Below are positions 17,001 through 25,727 of a DNA stretch of 64,000 nt, piece after piece. Every line of letters begins with the position of its first letter. Positions within the stretch are counted from its first letter, which is position 1. Both the position numbers and the translations under genes were made by a program. Origin of the DNA: Paenibacillus sp. 1_12 (GTDB lineage: Bacteria; Bacillota; Bacilli; Paenibacillales; NBRC-103111); the NCBI RefSeq assembly GCF_900114475.1, contig NZ_FOTE01000015.1, positions 62,001-126,000 on the forward strand, in the 5' to 3' direction. The notes under the pieces are model-generated. The model made no database searches and had not been told where the DNA came from. It was given only the letters and a program-made list of their open reading frames with translations.

Positions 17001-17755
17001 GTATTGAAAATACGGGCAATATCCCCGAACTCATCCGTTGTTTTCACCGCTACCCGATACGAGCCCGTGCTTCCGCCTTTGCCGAAATTAGAAATGATAC
17101 TCGAAAGCATGCTAAGACCCCGTGTAATTCCAAGGACGATCCAGAACATAATAGCCACACTTAGCAGCAAGCTGAGAATGGTTAGCAAGCCTGTGTACAT
17201 ATAGGTTTTGCGACTTTCTTCCTGCGCGCTTTCCATAGCTTGGATCAAGGCGTCATTCTGATATTGACTCGCTGCCGCGATACTGTCCATAAAATCCTGC
17301 TGATAGATCAAGCCATCTTCAGTTCGTAAATTATTCGCCTGTTCCTTTTTATTAGCGCGGATTAAGTTAACAACATCATTTTTGTAATCTAGGAACTGCT
17401 TACCTCTTTTCATCATATCCAAAGCCACTTGCTGCTCGTTTGGCCCTTTAAACAAATTCTGAATCTGTTCCATCGATTTGTTGACATTAAGGGAAGAGGT
17501 ACGAATCGATTCGATGATTTTGGCGTTGGCGGCCGGATCCTCACTCAAAAGCAAGTTGGCCACATACTTGGCTAACGTCGCCGTATCATTGCGCAGCGTC
17601 GATGCTATTTGCACCTTCGCGTAACGGTTACTGAATATTTCATTCATGCTCTGATCCAATGTTGTTAATCGGTTAATACCGATTCCTGCCAAAGCAAACA
17701 TTAGCAGCATCAATATTCCGAAACCCAGAAATAGTTTTGTTTTGATTTTCATCAT
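14054..17755 (-). CDS. Hybrid sensor histidine kinase with three receiver domains, RsbK-like
   Basis: About 1233 residues. In order: membrane helix (about 8-30), four-helix sensor region (35-185), second membrane helix, HAMP (about 210-265), GAF (about 330-470), long Gln/Glu-rich coiled coil, HisKA (phospho-His in MSHELRTPLNS), HATPase (LKNLLSNAFKF, DTGIGIP, GGTGLGLS), then three receivers. Receiver 1 has LLDIQLPIIDG and receiver 3 has LMDIMMPEMDG. Receiver 2 is degenerate: its acidic pair reads SKDS although VIDMG keeps an Asp. ATG 17755 has GGAAAGGTG upstream; the 23 codons before it lack a start signal. Context (RsbY-like gene upstream, CheR-type gene downstream, sigB nearby) suggests the RsbK role of sensing stress and phosphorylating the phosphatase receiver. 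Confidence 0.88.
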   Translation of the reverse strand: MMKIKTKLFLGFGILMLLMFALAGIGINRLTTLDQSMNEIFSNRYAKVQIASTLRNDTATLAKYVANLLLSEDPAANAKIIESIRTSSLNVNKSMEQIQNLFKGPNEQQVALDMMKRGKQFLDYKNDVVNLIRANKKEQANNLRTEDGLIYQQDFMDSIAAASQYQNDALIQAMESAQEESRKTYMYTGLLTILSLLLSVAIMFWIVLGITRGLSMLSSIISNFGKGGSTGSYRVAVKTTDEFGDIARIFNTITDDLEGKTHNERTLSKLNAERAWLQTNIADVSTQLQDTQRLEEASEKFIDALCRIIGAQSGAMYIVEQEGNECNMVLKGSYAIPEHHIVEQVKSGQGLLGQAVKDGQPITLSNVSPDYIKISSAFGTIPTVTLAVRPVTHADQVIGVYEIAAVKPWSELELQLLDHLNEVAAITIHRIKGQLRVEELLRISQMLTDELQNQSMELLSQQEELQASNCKLEQQTKALQLSEKQLQQQQRDLEHSNDELRKKTTLLEEQIQETEEINRQIEHARDTLEKQARELAFSSKYKSEFMANMSHELRTPLNSLLILSQLLKENKDGNLSEKQVEYAETILSSGTDLLRLIDEVLDLAKVEAGHMDIQYDNILVSDLKENLMKAFMPVSTKKDVEFYFEVDKQTPKHMYTDSMRLLQILKNLLSNAFKFTSKGSVSVHIAPVEKDASMLAFSVTDTGIGIPTEKRRMIFEAFQQADGTTSRKYGGTGLGLSISKQLANLLGGTIELDSTEGIGSQFTLYVPHHAKQSHETVETGYREVAAASELEAFFTESRQDSPDHVITLSMPLPVQEQLRSDKKEQIQTANMLPLDDRDSISGDDRILLLVEDDTHFVSILADMARERGFKVLIALDGDSGLRLAKQYKPDAILLDIQLPIIDGWSILVQLKNDTEMRHIPIHVISVVDEVQQGLAMGAIAYLQKPSGKDRLEEAFAQIEAFLEKGPRKLLIVSKDSVQRHNMMELIGHDDVHIVAADGGQEAWQCLQQESFDCMVIDMGPEDLKEFELLDQIKSAAELRGLPIVIYTHQVWEQKEKLRLKKYAESIIIKDVRSPERLLDETSLFLHRVEDNLPEEKRQILRKLHSKEEIFTGKKVLIVDDDIRNVFALSNLLEGYDMIVNFAETGKQALDRLSAESDYDIVLMDIMMPEMDGYEAMRQIRKQPGFELLPIIALTAKAMKDDREKCIQAGASDYITKPIHTEQLLSLIRVWLCQ

Positions 17756-17796
17756 GCGCTTCACCTTTCCCCCTGCCAACCTTGTCCATATACCGG

Positions 17797-18936
17797 TTAT
17801 CTCGCGCGAACCAGCACCATGCAAATATCATCTTCCTGCTCATCGCGAATTTCCAGCGGCAGCAGCTTGTCAACGATAGAAGCCAAATCCTTTCCCGAAC
17901 ATGCCTTCAACCCTTCCGTCAGCTTCTCAATCTCATCAAGGCCTTCTTCTTCCAGCGCTTCCAGCAGCCCATCCGTAAACAGGAACAGCTCAATTTCGTT
18001 GTCATAGGTGAGTACACCCTTTTGAATGTCCATCTGCTCAAAAAAACCGACCGCAAAGCTGCCAAGACTGAGCTGAACAGGAGGTTTGTCTCCTTCAAAC
18101 AACAAAGCTGGCGGGTGTCCGGCATTTACGTACTCGATAGTTTTGTTATGGGTATCGATTACTAAATAAATAGCCGTAAAATAGTAGCTTACGGACGAAT
18201 TCTTCTTATTCAACTGATTCATATACCGATTGAGTTCAGCAATAACCATCTCAGGAGCGACAAAACGGGTAATCGTGTCCTGCATAACGGAGGAAATAAA
18301 CATACAAACGAGCGATGAGGAAATGCCGTGGCCCATCATGTCCAGCAAAATAATGCCATAACGGTTATCATCTAGCCGATACCAAGAATATAGATCTCCA
18401 GCAAGCTCAAAAGAAGGATGATAGGATGCCGAAATACTCAACTCGTCTCTATGAATCGGCTGGCTTAGCACGCTGCTCTGTACCTGCTTAGCCAAATCAA
18501 GCTCGCTGCGTATACGCGCTTCATTTTCTTTATGCCAGTCCTTCTCAAATTTCAGACGCAGCGCTACCCGAATTCGCGCAATCAGTTCGACCTTATTGAT
18601 CGGTTTCATGATGTAATCGATCGCTCCGGCTTCAAGAACATCGGCAAGCAGGTTCGAATCGCCAACCGCCGTAACAATGATAATCGGGATATCACGCAAG
18701 CTTTCCTGCTTCTGAATACGTCGACAAGCTTCCAGTCCGTCCATTTCCGGCATCATCATGTCCAGTAATATCAAATCTATAGAAACCTTGGGCCGACCAT
18801 CTGATTCTGCGTTCAATACCGCCAGCAATTCTATTGCTGACTCCATCTTAATAAAATGCTCGTACCCCGCACTTTTTAATATTTTCTCGATTACCATCAA
18901 ATTTACCGGGTTATCGTCAACAATTGCGATGCTCAT
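17797..18936 (-). CDS. Receiver-PP2C phosphatase, RsbY-like
   Basis: 379 residues. An N-terminal receiver (about 1-125: IVDDNPVN, acceptor Asp in LILLDMMMPEMDG, YIMKPINK) is followed by a linker helix and a SpoIIE/RsbU-type PP2C domain (about 160-379). Metal-binding motifs seen: AGDLYSWY, ILLDMMGHGISSSLVCMF, VNAGHPPALL, LFTDGLLEA and the final EQEDDICMVLV. Such proteins dephosphorylate RsbV-P. With sigB-rsbV-rsbW 9 kb away and kinase and methyltransferase genes following, it matches RsbY of the B. cereus group. It is the first gene of the signalling operon. Confidence 0.88.
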   Translation of the reverse strand: MSIAIVDDNPVNLMVIEKILKSAGYEHFIKMESAIELLAVLNAESDGRPKVSIDLILLDMMMPEMDGLEACRRIQKQESLRDIPIIIVTAVGDSNLLADVLEAGAIDYIMKPINKVELIARIRVALRLKFEKDWHKENEARIRSELDLAKQVQSSVLSQPIHRDELSISASYHPSFELAGDLYSWYRLDDNRYGIILLDMMGHGISSSLVCMFISSVMQDTITRFVAPEMVIAELNRYMNQLNKKNSSVSYYFTAIYLVIDTHNKTIEYVNAGHPPALLFEGDKPPVQLSLGSFAVGFFEQMDIQKGVLTYDNEIELFLFTDGLLEALEEEGLDEIEKLTEGLKACSGKDLASIVDKLLPLEIRDEQEDDICMVLVRAR

Positions 18937-19140
18937 AATGGGTCCCCTTATTGTTTGAGTTACGTTATCATTGCTACTTAAGTATAACTTAGTTCTACAT
19001 ATATATATAACCTTGTCTCAGATCAATGAAACAGTTTGCTTGTTTCAAATAAGATTTAAATGGTTAATAATCTCACTTTTTATTCAAACCTTTCAAAAAA
19101 CCGATCTTTTCTTTACTCGGAAAAGCTCTCTTTGGAGCTT

Positions 19141-19176
19141 AAAAGCCATCCCTTAAGATGATAAGGGATGGCTTTT
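19141..19176. terminator. Terminator hairpin
   Basis: AAAAGCCATCCCTTA (19141-19155) pairs perfectly with TAAGGGATGGCTTTT (19162-19176). It lies just beyond the stop codon of the phosphatase gene (minus strand) and upstream of the RsbY-like operon. Confidence 0.8.
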
Positions 19177-19208
19177 AGGGTTTAATGGGGCAATCATTGT
19201 ATGATTTG

Positions 19209-21098
19209 TTATTTACCTTGGTGGAACAAGCTTAGTAAATTGTCTAAAGCCTTAGCGGTTTCGGCACGCGTTGCGAATTCCTTAGGAGCAAAAATATTTT
19301 CAGAACGACCTGACAGCAGCTTGAGCTCAAGCGCCGTTTCGATCGAAGCAGCAGCCCAGCTTGATACCTGGTTATGATCAGTAAAGGCTGTAAGCTGAGT
19401 ATTTACACTCGTACCCGGACGCACCACCTTCGTCTGCCAATCATACGCACGCACGAGTAGTACAGCCAGCTCTTGACGGGTCAACCGTTCATTAGGAGCA
19501 AAATGATTTAAATCGCTGCCCTGTATCAAGCCGGCCTTCACAACAGAAGCTACAACAGCTTGAAACCAATCGCCCGGCTGAACATCGCTAAAGCTTGTGG
19601 AAGCAGGACCCTTTGGCAAGTGGAGAGCTTTTGCCAGCATAGAGGTAAATTCAGCTCTCGTTGTCTCCCGGCTCGGTCGAAAGCGCTGCGGCTCCACACC
19701 ATCCACAATACCTTCATGACTTAAGTTGTCAATTGTAGTGTAGGCCCAGTGTGAGGGTGTCACATCCATATAGCGCTGACCTGGAACAGGCTTATGGATT
19801 GTGAACGCGTCTACACTATTGCCTTCACGAGTCGTCACACGAAACGTCAAGGCTTCTTTGGCTACCGTGACGGCGGAGAAAATTTGCGTATTATCATCAA
19901 ACTTCACCTTCATCCATGGATAGTCACCCATATCGTAAAACTTTGGTCCAGCCGTACCTCCAATTACATAGGTGGTACCTTCTCCTTCTGCTACATTCTG
20001 GCCCTTATACAAAGGCCAGCTGCGCATATATGCATGATCATGGCCTGTTAGCACAAGATCGACACCTGCTTCGTCAAAGATCGGTGTCCATGCATCTCTC
20101 ACATCAAGACTGGCACGTGCTGCGTGACTCTGGTAAGGCGAACGATGGAAGGCAACAATTTTCCAAGGCATCTCACTCGCCTTCATATCCTCACGAAGCC
20201 AAGCAGCCTGCTCAGATAAATTACCTTCACTGTTGAGCACGGCCACATGCACAGAACCATAATCAAAAGAGTATGCCAGCTCCTTCTCACCAACGGGACC
20301 ATTTTGTGGCAGCTGGAACTGGGCACGAAAATTTTTCGTTCCGGTTTTCAGCACATCGTGATTGCCAAGCGTGGGCACCATATTAAGCCCAGGCAGCTTA
20401 TCTTTGGCCGCTTCGAACCAGTTCTCCCAATGCGCCTGCGAGTAACCAAGATCAACAATGTCACCGGAAAGCAGCAGAAAGCGTGCATCCGGCTGTTGAA
20501 TAAGCGCCTTATTCAGCATCTCGCCCCATACACCATAGCCGCTAACGTTCGATGGATCGGCTGCTGCCTGTGTATCGGACACAAATAGAAAAGTAAATGG
20601 CTGCATCCCATTCGAATCCGTTACAAATTGATGCGGACCGCTCCATTCCCCATTTTTACCGCTTCCCACACGGTACGTATAAGAAACACCCGGCTGCAAA
20701 TCTACGGCCTCCGCCTCATGAATCAACATTTCACCAACGTCAGACAAGAACGGCACCTCAGTTCCTGCAATTTGCTGTGCGCCTTCTGAAGGAAAGCCGA
20801 CGTACTCAGACGTTTTCACATACTCCACAACGGTTCCCACCCGTCCCTGAGCGGTACGCCAAGTAAAGCTTTGGGTTGTCTTCGGATCATGCTGCCAAGT
20901 CAAATTAAGATGCTCCGGAAGCTTTGTTCCAATGCCAACGGCTTGGACCTTGTTCGGTATTTTGAGCGCCAAGAATATAAATAAAAGTACAACCGCTAAC
21001 AGCAGTAAGCCGACAATGCCTTTCCATCTGTAGCTGAACGGTAAGTGTTCCGTTTTTACCAAACGGTTAGAAGATTTGATACGACTTGGCTCTTGCAT
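19209..21098 (-). CDS. S-layer-anchored metallophosphoesterase (purple-acid-phosphatase type)
   Basis: 629 residues. An N-terminal membrane helix (about 25-47) is followed by a fibronectin-like domain typical of purple acid phosphatases (about 55-160), then a calcineurin-type phosphoesterase domain (about 165-440) with metal motifs SDTQAA, GDIVDLG, GNHD, FHRSPYQSH and GHDHAY. Three SLH domains (about 445-500, 505-560, 570-625) follow: YMDVTPSHWAYTTIDNLSHE, FSDVQPGDWFQ and a third ending LDNLLSLF. SLH domains bind secondary cell-wall polymers, so the enzyme should sit on the cell surface and release phosphate from external substrates. The substrate is not deducible. Confidence 0.9.
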   Translation of the reverse strand: MQEPSRIKSSNRLVKTEHLPFSYRWKGIVGLLLLAVVLLFIFLALKIPNKVQAVGIGTKLPEHLNLTWQHDPKTTQSFTWRTAQGRVGTVVEYVKTSEYVGFPSEGAQQIAGTEVPFLSDVGEMLIHEAEAVDLQPGVSYTYRVGSGKNGEWSGPHQFVTDSNGMQPFTFLFVSDTQAAADPSNVSGYGVWGEMLNKALIQQPDARFLLLSGDIVDLGYSQAHWENWFEAAKDKLPGLNMVPTLGNHDVLKTGTKNFRAQFQLPQNGPVGEKELAYSFDYGSVHVAVLNSEGNLSEQAAWLREDMKASEMPWKIVAFHRSPYQSHAARASLDVRDAWTPIFDEAGVDLVLTGHDHAYMRSWPLYKGQNVAEGEGTTYVIGGTAGPKFYDMGDYPWMKVKFDDNTQIFSAVTVAKEALTFRVTTREGNSVDAFTIHKPVPGQRYMDVTPSHWAYTTIDNLSHEGIVDGVEPQRFRPSRETTRAEFTSMLAKALHLPKGPASTSFSDVQPGDWFQAVVASVVKAGLIQGSDLNHFAPNERLTRQELAVLLVRAYDWQTKVVRPGTSVNTQLTAFTDHNQVSSWAAASIETALELKLLSGRSENIFAPKEFATRAETAKALDNLLSLFHQGK

Positions 21099-21155
21099 AC
21101 ATGCAGCCCCTTTTCCACGCTGAATCCGTTGTTTCTATTGATTACCACCGAGAGG

Positions 21156-22091
21156 CTATATAGAAACTTTAGTTGCAGCAGTGTGCTTTGCCGCGCGTCT
21201 CCAATTGGCGCCGATCACTCCGGCAATGATGGCTGCCCCTCCGATTATCGTATCTTGGGTCAACTGCTCCTGCAAAAAAATAATCCCGGTCGTCACCGTA
21301 ACGAGTGTAGATACATTGTTAAAAACACTCATTTTGGAAGCCTCCATCTTCGACAACGTGTAGTTGGACAAAAACGAAGAGACCAATGAAGCCATAACAC
21401 CCAGATATAGAATGGCTCCAACAAACCATAGGTTCATAAAAGGGTCGAAATAATGCCCCAATGAGCCATTTCCCGCATGGCGCACGATATTCATACTATT
21501 AAAGAACACAAAGCCGATAACCGTCATCGTATAGGTGATACTCACTGCACTAATATTTCGCAGCAGTTTTCTAGCAAGTACCCCATAGCCGGCCAAAGAA
21601 ATAGCAGATGCCAATATCAACAGGTTCCCCTGAAACCCAACGGATTGCCAATGTATCCCTTTGGATATAAACAAATAAGCGACGCCGGCTACCGATAGCA
21701 GAGTTGACAGCTTCTGGCGTAAGCTTGGGCGTTCCTTCAACCAGTACATCGCCATAACCAGCGTAATCATGGGTACGGTTGCCTGTATAATTCCTGCCTC
21801 TGAAGAGGACGTATCGACCAATCCATAAGTTTGAAACGTAAAGAACAGTACTGGATAGATCGCAACCAAGGGTAAAATGGCAACGACCTCCTTAAGTTTA
21901 ATGTTCAGTCGAATCCAGCCGAATAGGACAGGAATCGAAGCTGCCGCGAACGATATCGTAAAGCGGTGTGCCAGCAAATCTACCGGTTGTGCGGACTCCA
22001 GTGCCAATTTAACAAATAAATAGGAGCAGCCAATGATGCTGGCATAAAGAACCGCAGCTAAATAAGCCAATCGATTCGGTTTGTTATTCAT
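21156..22091 (-). CDS. EamA/DMT-superfamily transporter
   Basis: 311 residues with about ten hydrophobic segments in two repeated EamA halves (first from LAYLAAVLYASIIGCSYLFVK, second from GFQGNLLILASAISLAGYGV in part). These are small-molecule exporters, often for amino acids or metabolites. It is divergent from a MocR-type regulator at 22232, a recurrent pairing in which the regulator controls the exporter. Confidence 0.88.
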   Translation of the reverse strand: MNNKPNRLAYLAAVLYASIIGCSYLFVKLALESAQPVDLLAHRFTISFAAASIPVLFGWIRLNIKLKEVVAILPLVAIYPVLFFTFQTYGLVDTSSSEAGIIQATVPMITLVMAMYWLKERPSLRQKLSTLLSVAGVAYLFISKGIHWQSVGFQGNLLILASAISLAGYGVLARKLLRNISAVSITYTMTVIGFVFFNSMNIVRHAGNGSLGHYFDPFMNLWFVGAILYLGVMASLVSSFLSNYTLSKMEASKMSVFNNVSTLVTVTTGIIFLQEQLTQDTIIGGAAIIAGVIGANWRRAAKHTAATKVSI

Positions 22092-22231
22092 TTTGCATTC
22101 TTCTCTCTGTACGCATGCGGTACATTGGATTTATCGGCCGTTATGGTCTCATAGTAACCTGAAATCAGCTGTGCTACAATGATCAAAACAACCATCTGTA
22201 CCGATACAGATAGCTACGGAGGAATGAGAAC

Positions 22232-23578
22232 ATGCTAAAATACGGGCTACTGCTGAATGAATTGGAGCAAATGATCAAAAGTCATCCGTATAAAGAAGGT
22301 GATAAGCTCCCATCCATCCGATCTTTGTCAGAGCAATACGGCTACAGCAAAAGCACCGTCATCAAAGCGATAGGGGAGCTTGAGAAGCGACATCAAATTT
22401 ATTCGGTGCCCAAGAGCGGTTATTATGTAGTAAAGCGCACGTTGAGTGAGCATACGGAGGAGCCTGCTCTGACAGACTTCGCAGGAGCTTCTCCGGACTC
22501 GGAAATATTCCCTTATATAGACTTCCAACATTGTATTAATAAAGCTATCGATACGTACAAAAACGATCTATTCGTATACGGAACATCCAAGGGCCTGCCC
22601 TCACTCATCCAGGTTATTCAGAAGCAGTTGGCGAATTATCAGGTATTTACAAGTCTAAGTCGACTCTTCATCGTCTCTGGAGTTCAACAAGCCTTATCCA
22701 TCTTGACTTCTCTACCCTTTCCAAATCGAAAGCAGACGGTTTTGATCGAACAACCCAGCTATCATTTGTTTATTGAGCATCTGACAACCCATCAAATCCC
22801 GGTAATCGGCATCAAAAGAACCGCGCAAGGCATTGATCTGCAGGAGCTGGAGCAACTTTTTCGCACGGCAGATATTAAATTCTTCTATACGATGCCTCGA
22901 TTCCAGAATCCGCTTGGGTGCTCCTATAGCAAGGAAGACAAGCTCGCTATCGTTGAGCTGGCACGCAAATACGATGTGTATATCGTCGAGGATGATTTTT
23001 TAGCTGATTTTGAGCTGGACAGCAAGGTTGATCCTTTATTTGCTTATGATACCACGGATCATGTTATTTATTTGAAAAGCTATTCCAAAATCATTTTCCC
23101 TGGCCTGCGCATCGGTGTTGCCGTTATTCCCGAAGTATTGTCGGATTTGTTCAACCGATATAAGCGGCTGCTGGATATCGACAGCTCCATGCTATCACAG
23201 GGAGCTCTTGAAATTTATCTGAAAAGCGGCATGTTCGAAAGGCATAAGCAATACATCAGCTCTTCCTATGAACAGCGGGCCCGACTGCTGGCTGATTCCC
23301 TACAGCGGTATAGCGATCTGTATCCAGATTTGTTTACCTTTAACCGGACCAAGCAACCGTGTTTCCATACCCATGTGGTGCTAAATAGCTCGGTTTCCGT
23401 ATCCAAGCTTGCGGCTAAGCTAAAGCCTCATTCCATTATCATCGAAGCAATCGATAAAAACTATTTACCCCACTACCCCAAGGCGCCGATCTTGAGGCTG
23501 AATGTTTCTAATGTAAAGGATTCAGCTATCGAGCAGGCTATAGGTACAATAGTTGAATGCTTGCGTACCCTTCGTTAA
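22232..23578 (+). CDS. MocR-type GntR/aminotransferase-fold regulator
   Basis: 448 residues. The N-terminal GntR winged helix (about 1-72, DKLPSIRSLSEQYGYSKSTV) is joined to a fold-type-I aminotransferase domain. The PLP Lys lies in the YLKSYSKIIFPGLRIG segment, with YTMPRFQNPLG and EDDFLADF upstream. Family members sense PLP or PLP-amino-acid adducts and regulate the divergent gene, here the DMT transporter. ATG 22232 has GGAGG 9 nt upstream. Confidence 0.9.
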   Translation: MLKYGLLLNELEQMIKSHPYKEGDKLPSIRSLSEQYGYSKSTVIKAIGELEKRHQIYSVPKSGYYVVKRTLSEHTEEPALTDFAGASPDSEIFPYIDFQHCINKAIDTYKNDLFVYGTSKGLPSLIQVIQKQLANYQVFTSLSRLFIVSGVQQALSILTSLPFPNRKQTVLIEQPSYHLFIEHLTTHQIPVIGIKRTAQGIDLQELEQLFRTADIKFFYTMPRFQNPLGCSYSKEDKLAIVELARKYDVYIVEDDFLADFELDSKVDPLFAYDTTDHVIYLKSYSKIIFPGLRIGVAVIPEVLSDLFNRYKRLLDIDSSMLSQGALEIYLKSGMFERHKQYISSSYEQRARLLADSLQRYSDLYPDLFTFNRTKQPCFHTHVVLNSSVSVSKLAAKLKPHSIIIEAIDKNYLPHYPKAPILRLNVSNVKDSAIEQAIGTIVECLRTLR

Positions 23579-23638
23579 GCATGAATGCGAGAATATCTAT
23601 GCCGTGGACAGATTAACTAGCTCCAAAACAATAAAAAA

Positions 23639-23669
23639 ACAGAGCTGTCGGCAATATGCACAGCTCTGT
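23639..23669. terminator. Bidirectional terminator
   Basis: ACAGAGCTGT (23639-23648) and ACAGCTCTGT (23660-23669), with A-run and T-rich flanks, between the convergent mocR-like and dgoD genes. Confidence 0.78.
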
Positions 23670-23682
23670 CAGTCGTTTTATA

Positions 23683-24831
23683 CTACCATTCTGTTACAAC
23701 GCCATCCTCATTACGCCATACCGGATTACGCCATTGATGGCCGATAGCAGCCATTTCACGTACCTTCGCCTCATCAATTTCAATCCCAAGACCTGGTTTG
23801 GTCAGTCTCTTCACAAAGCCGCCTTCATAATCGAATACGCCCGGATCGACCAGGTAATCGAGTAGGTCGGAGCCTTGGTTGTAATGAATGCCCAAGCTTT
23901 GCTCCTGGATAAAAGCATTCGGAGTGCAGAAGTCCAGCTGTAAGGAGGATGCCAAAGCAATTGGCCCCAGTGGACAATGCGGGGCAACGGCAACATCAAA
24001 AGCTTCCGCCATCGCCGCGATTTTGCGAACCTCCCAAATACCGCCAGCATGACTCAAGTCAGGCTGGATAATATCGACGCCGCCATGCGTGAGCAAACGT
24101 TTGAAATCCCAGCGTGTATACATCCGTTCACCTGTGGCAATAGGAACGCTGGAACCTTTGGTAATTTCATGAATAACTTCATAGTTTTCAGCTAATACCG
24201 GCTCTTCAATGAACATAGGCTTGAACGGCTCCATCTCCTTGATCAGTACCTTAGCCATGGTCTTATGTACGCGGCCGTGAAGGTCGACACCAATTCCATT
24301 GCTATTGCCAATAGCAGCACGCACAGCAGCCAGACGTTCCACCGCTTCTTCAATTTTGGCTGGTGAATCGATCCATTCCATCTCCGAGGTCCCATTCATT
24401 TTAATAGCTGTATAGCCCTGAGCAATTTTCTCCTTGGCTGCTTCAGCTACGTCGGAAGGCTTGTCGCCGCCAATCCATGCATACACCCGCATCTTATCCC
24501 GAACAGGGCCGCCAAGCAGGTCGTAGACGGGTACGCCAAGCTTTTTCCCTTTAATATCCCATAGCGCTTGCTCGATTCCCGAAATCGCGCTGCTCAGAAT
24601 CGGACCGCCTCTGTAAAAGCCGCCACGATACAGCACCTGCCACAAGTCTTCAATATTTCCCGGATCTTTGCCGATCAGATACTCGCTCATTTCTTCTACT
24701 GCTGTGCGCACCGTATCTGCCTTGCCCTCAACGACTGGTTCTCCCCAGCCAACGATCCCGTCATCGGTCGTAATTTTCAGAAACAACCACCGTGGCGGCA
24801 CTTTAAACAATTCCATGGATTTAATTTTCAT
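23683..24831 (-). CDS. dgoD: D-galactonate dehydratase
   Basis: 382 residues, the same length and near-colinear with E. coli DgoD of the enolase superfamily. It dehydrates D-galactonate to 2-keto-3-deoxy-galactonate. Seen: [20 protein letters not shown] at the N-terminus, [10 protein letters not shown], the metal-ligand segments VDLHGRV, FIEEPV and TGERM, and the catalytic His in APHCPLGP. The ATG at 24831 follows AAGGGAGAG and overlaps the 3' end of the upstream GntR gene by 11 nt, so the two are co-transcribed. Later pathway genes (dgoK, dgoA) are not in this window. Confidence 0.93.
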   Translation of the reverse strand: MKIKSMELFKVPPRWLFLKITTDDGIVGWGEPVVEGKADTVRTAVEEMSEYLIGKDPGNIEDLWQVLYRGGFYRGGPILSSAISGIEQALWDIKGKKLGVPVYDLLGGPVRDKMRVYAWIGGDKPSDVAEAAKEKIAQGYTAIKMNGTSEMEWIDSPAKIEEAVERLAAVRAAIGNSNGIGVDLHGRVHKTMAKVLIKEMEPFKPMFIEEPVLAENYEVIHEITKGSSVPIATGERMYTRWDFKRLLTHGGVDIIQPDLSHAGGIWEVRKIAAMAEAFDVAVAPHCPLGPIALASSLQLDFCTPNAFIQEQSLGIHYNQGSDLLDYLVDPGVFDYEGGFVKRLTKPGLGIEIDEAKVREMAAIGHQWRNPVWRNEDGVVTEW

Positions 24832-25504
24832 CTTTAATCTCTCCCTTATGAAATTCAAATAGCATATCTTCTAAATGGCACTTCATCAAAGCACGAGCCT
24901 GCGTCGGATTTCGTTGTACAATCGCCTGGGCGATTAAATAATGATAGGAAGACGCTTTCTCATTCATTCCTTGCCATTTCATCGATTTGCGCCGGCTGTC
25001 CACTAATAAATCACTCATCCGGTCCAGCATATGGTACATAATCTCGTTGTGCGAGGCTTTGGCAATTTGATCGTGAAATTCCATATCTTCCTTCAAAAAA
25101 TCACGTTTCTTTTCCACCTTGCGCTTCATCGTCTCAGCAGTCGCCATGATGGCTTCCGCTTCCTCCAATGTCGCTTTCTCAGCAGCCATCGCCGCAAGCT
25201 CCGGCTCTATGATCAATCGTGCTTCCGTGAGCTGCAGCATAGTCGCCCGCTCTAGAAAATCCAACCGATCCTCCGGTGTTTCCGTCAGCTCACTTTCCAC
25301 GTACGTACCGCGGCCCTGCTCAATTCGCAAAATCTTTTGCTTGCCGAGAATACGTACAGCTTCACGAACCGATGAAATGCCTACCCCCAGCTCTGCGGAT
25401 AACTGCTCCAGTGGTGGCAGCTGCTCCCCCTGCTTCCAGTGACCTTCCTTGATGTTCCGTTTGATTTCATCGTATACGGTTTCATACGTTAGCTTTTTGT
25501 TCAT
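24821..25504 (-). CDS. FadR-subfamily GntR regulator, DgoR-like
   Basis: 227 residues. N-terminal GntR winged helix ([20 protein letters not shown]) and a C-terminal all-helical FCD domain with metal- or acid-binding His residues ([12 protein letters not shown] and [10 protein letters not shown]). It is co-transcribed with and overlaps dgoD, so galactonate is the likely inducer, as for DgoR. Two copies of TTCATATGATG in its promoter region are probable autoregulatory operators. ATG 25504 is preferred over GTG 25513. Confidence 0.87.
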   Translation of the reverse strand: MNKKLTYETVYDEIKRNIKEGHWKQGEQLPPLEQLSAELGVGISSVREAVRILGKQKILRIEQGRGTYVESELTETPEDRLDFLERATMLQLTEARLIIEPELAAMAAEKATLEEAEAIMATAETMKRKVEKKRDFLKEDMEFHDQIAKASHNEIMYHMLDRMSDLLVDSRRKSMKWQGMNEKASSYHYLIAQAIVQRNPTQARALMKCHLEDMLFEFHKGEIKDEN

Positions 25505-25537
25505 CAGGATCACCTGCAGTTCTTCATTTTTGGCACT

Positions 25538-25586
25538 AATTCATATGATGTATATTTAATATATTATAATTCATATGATGTTTCAA
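25538..25586 (-). promoter_or_regulatory. Promoter and tandem operators of the dgoR-dgoD unit
   Basis: Minus strand: TTGAAA (25581-25586), 17 nt, TATATT (25558-25563). Two exact copies of AATTCATATGATGT are at 25538-25551 and 25568-25581, 30 bp apart. One fills the -35/-10 spacer and one lies just downstream of -10, ideal positions for repression. The core TCATATGA is palindromic, as expected for a dimeric GntR protein. Confidence 0.68.
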
Positions 25587-25727
25587 GTGTTTTTTACCGG
25601 ATATTTCTTTCCTTTTGGAGCAGCGCAACTTGAACCTGAATGACATGCAGCCATTCGCAAACAGCCCTTCATATTTTTTGCTATCAAACCGCATACTACA
25701 TGTGCGATATATACCAAGCATGGGCGG

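Noticed and set aside
13130-17755. Chemotaxis operon, suggested by the CheR-type gene and four-helix/HAMP receptor-like region
   Set aside because: No cheA, cheB, cheY or MCP signalling domain is present; the phosphatase and sigB context fits stress signalling better.
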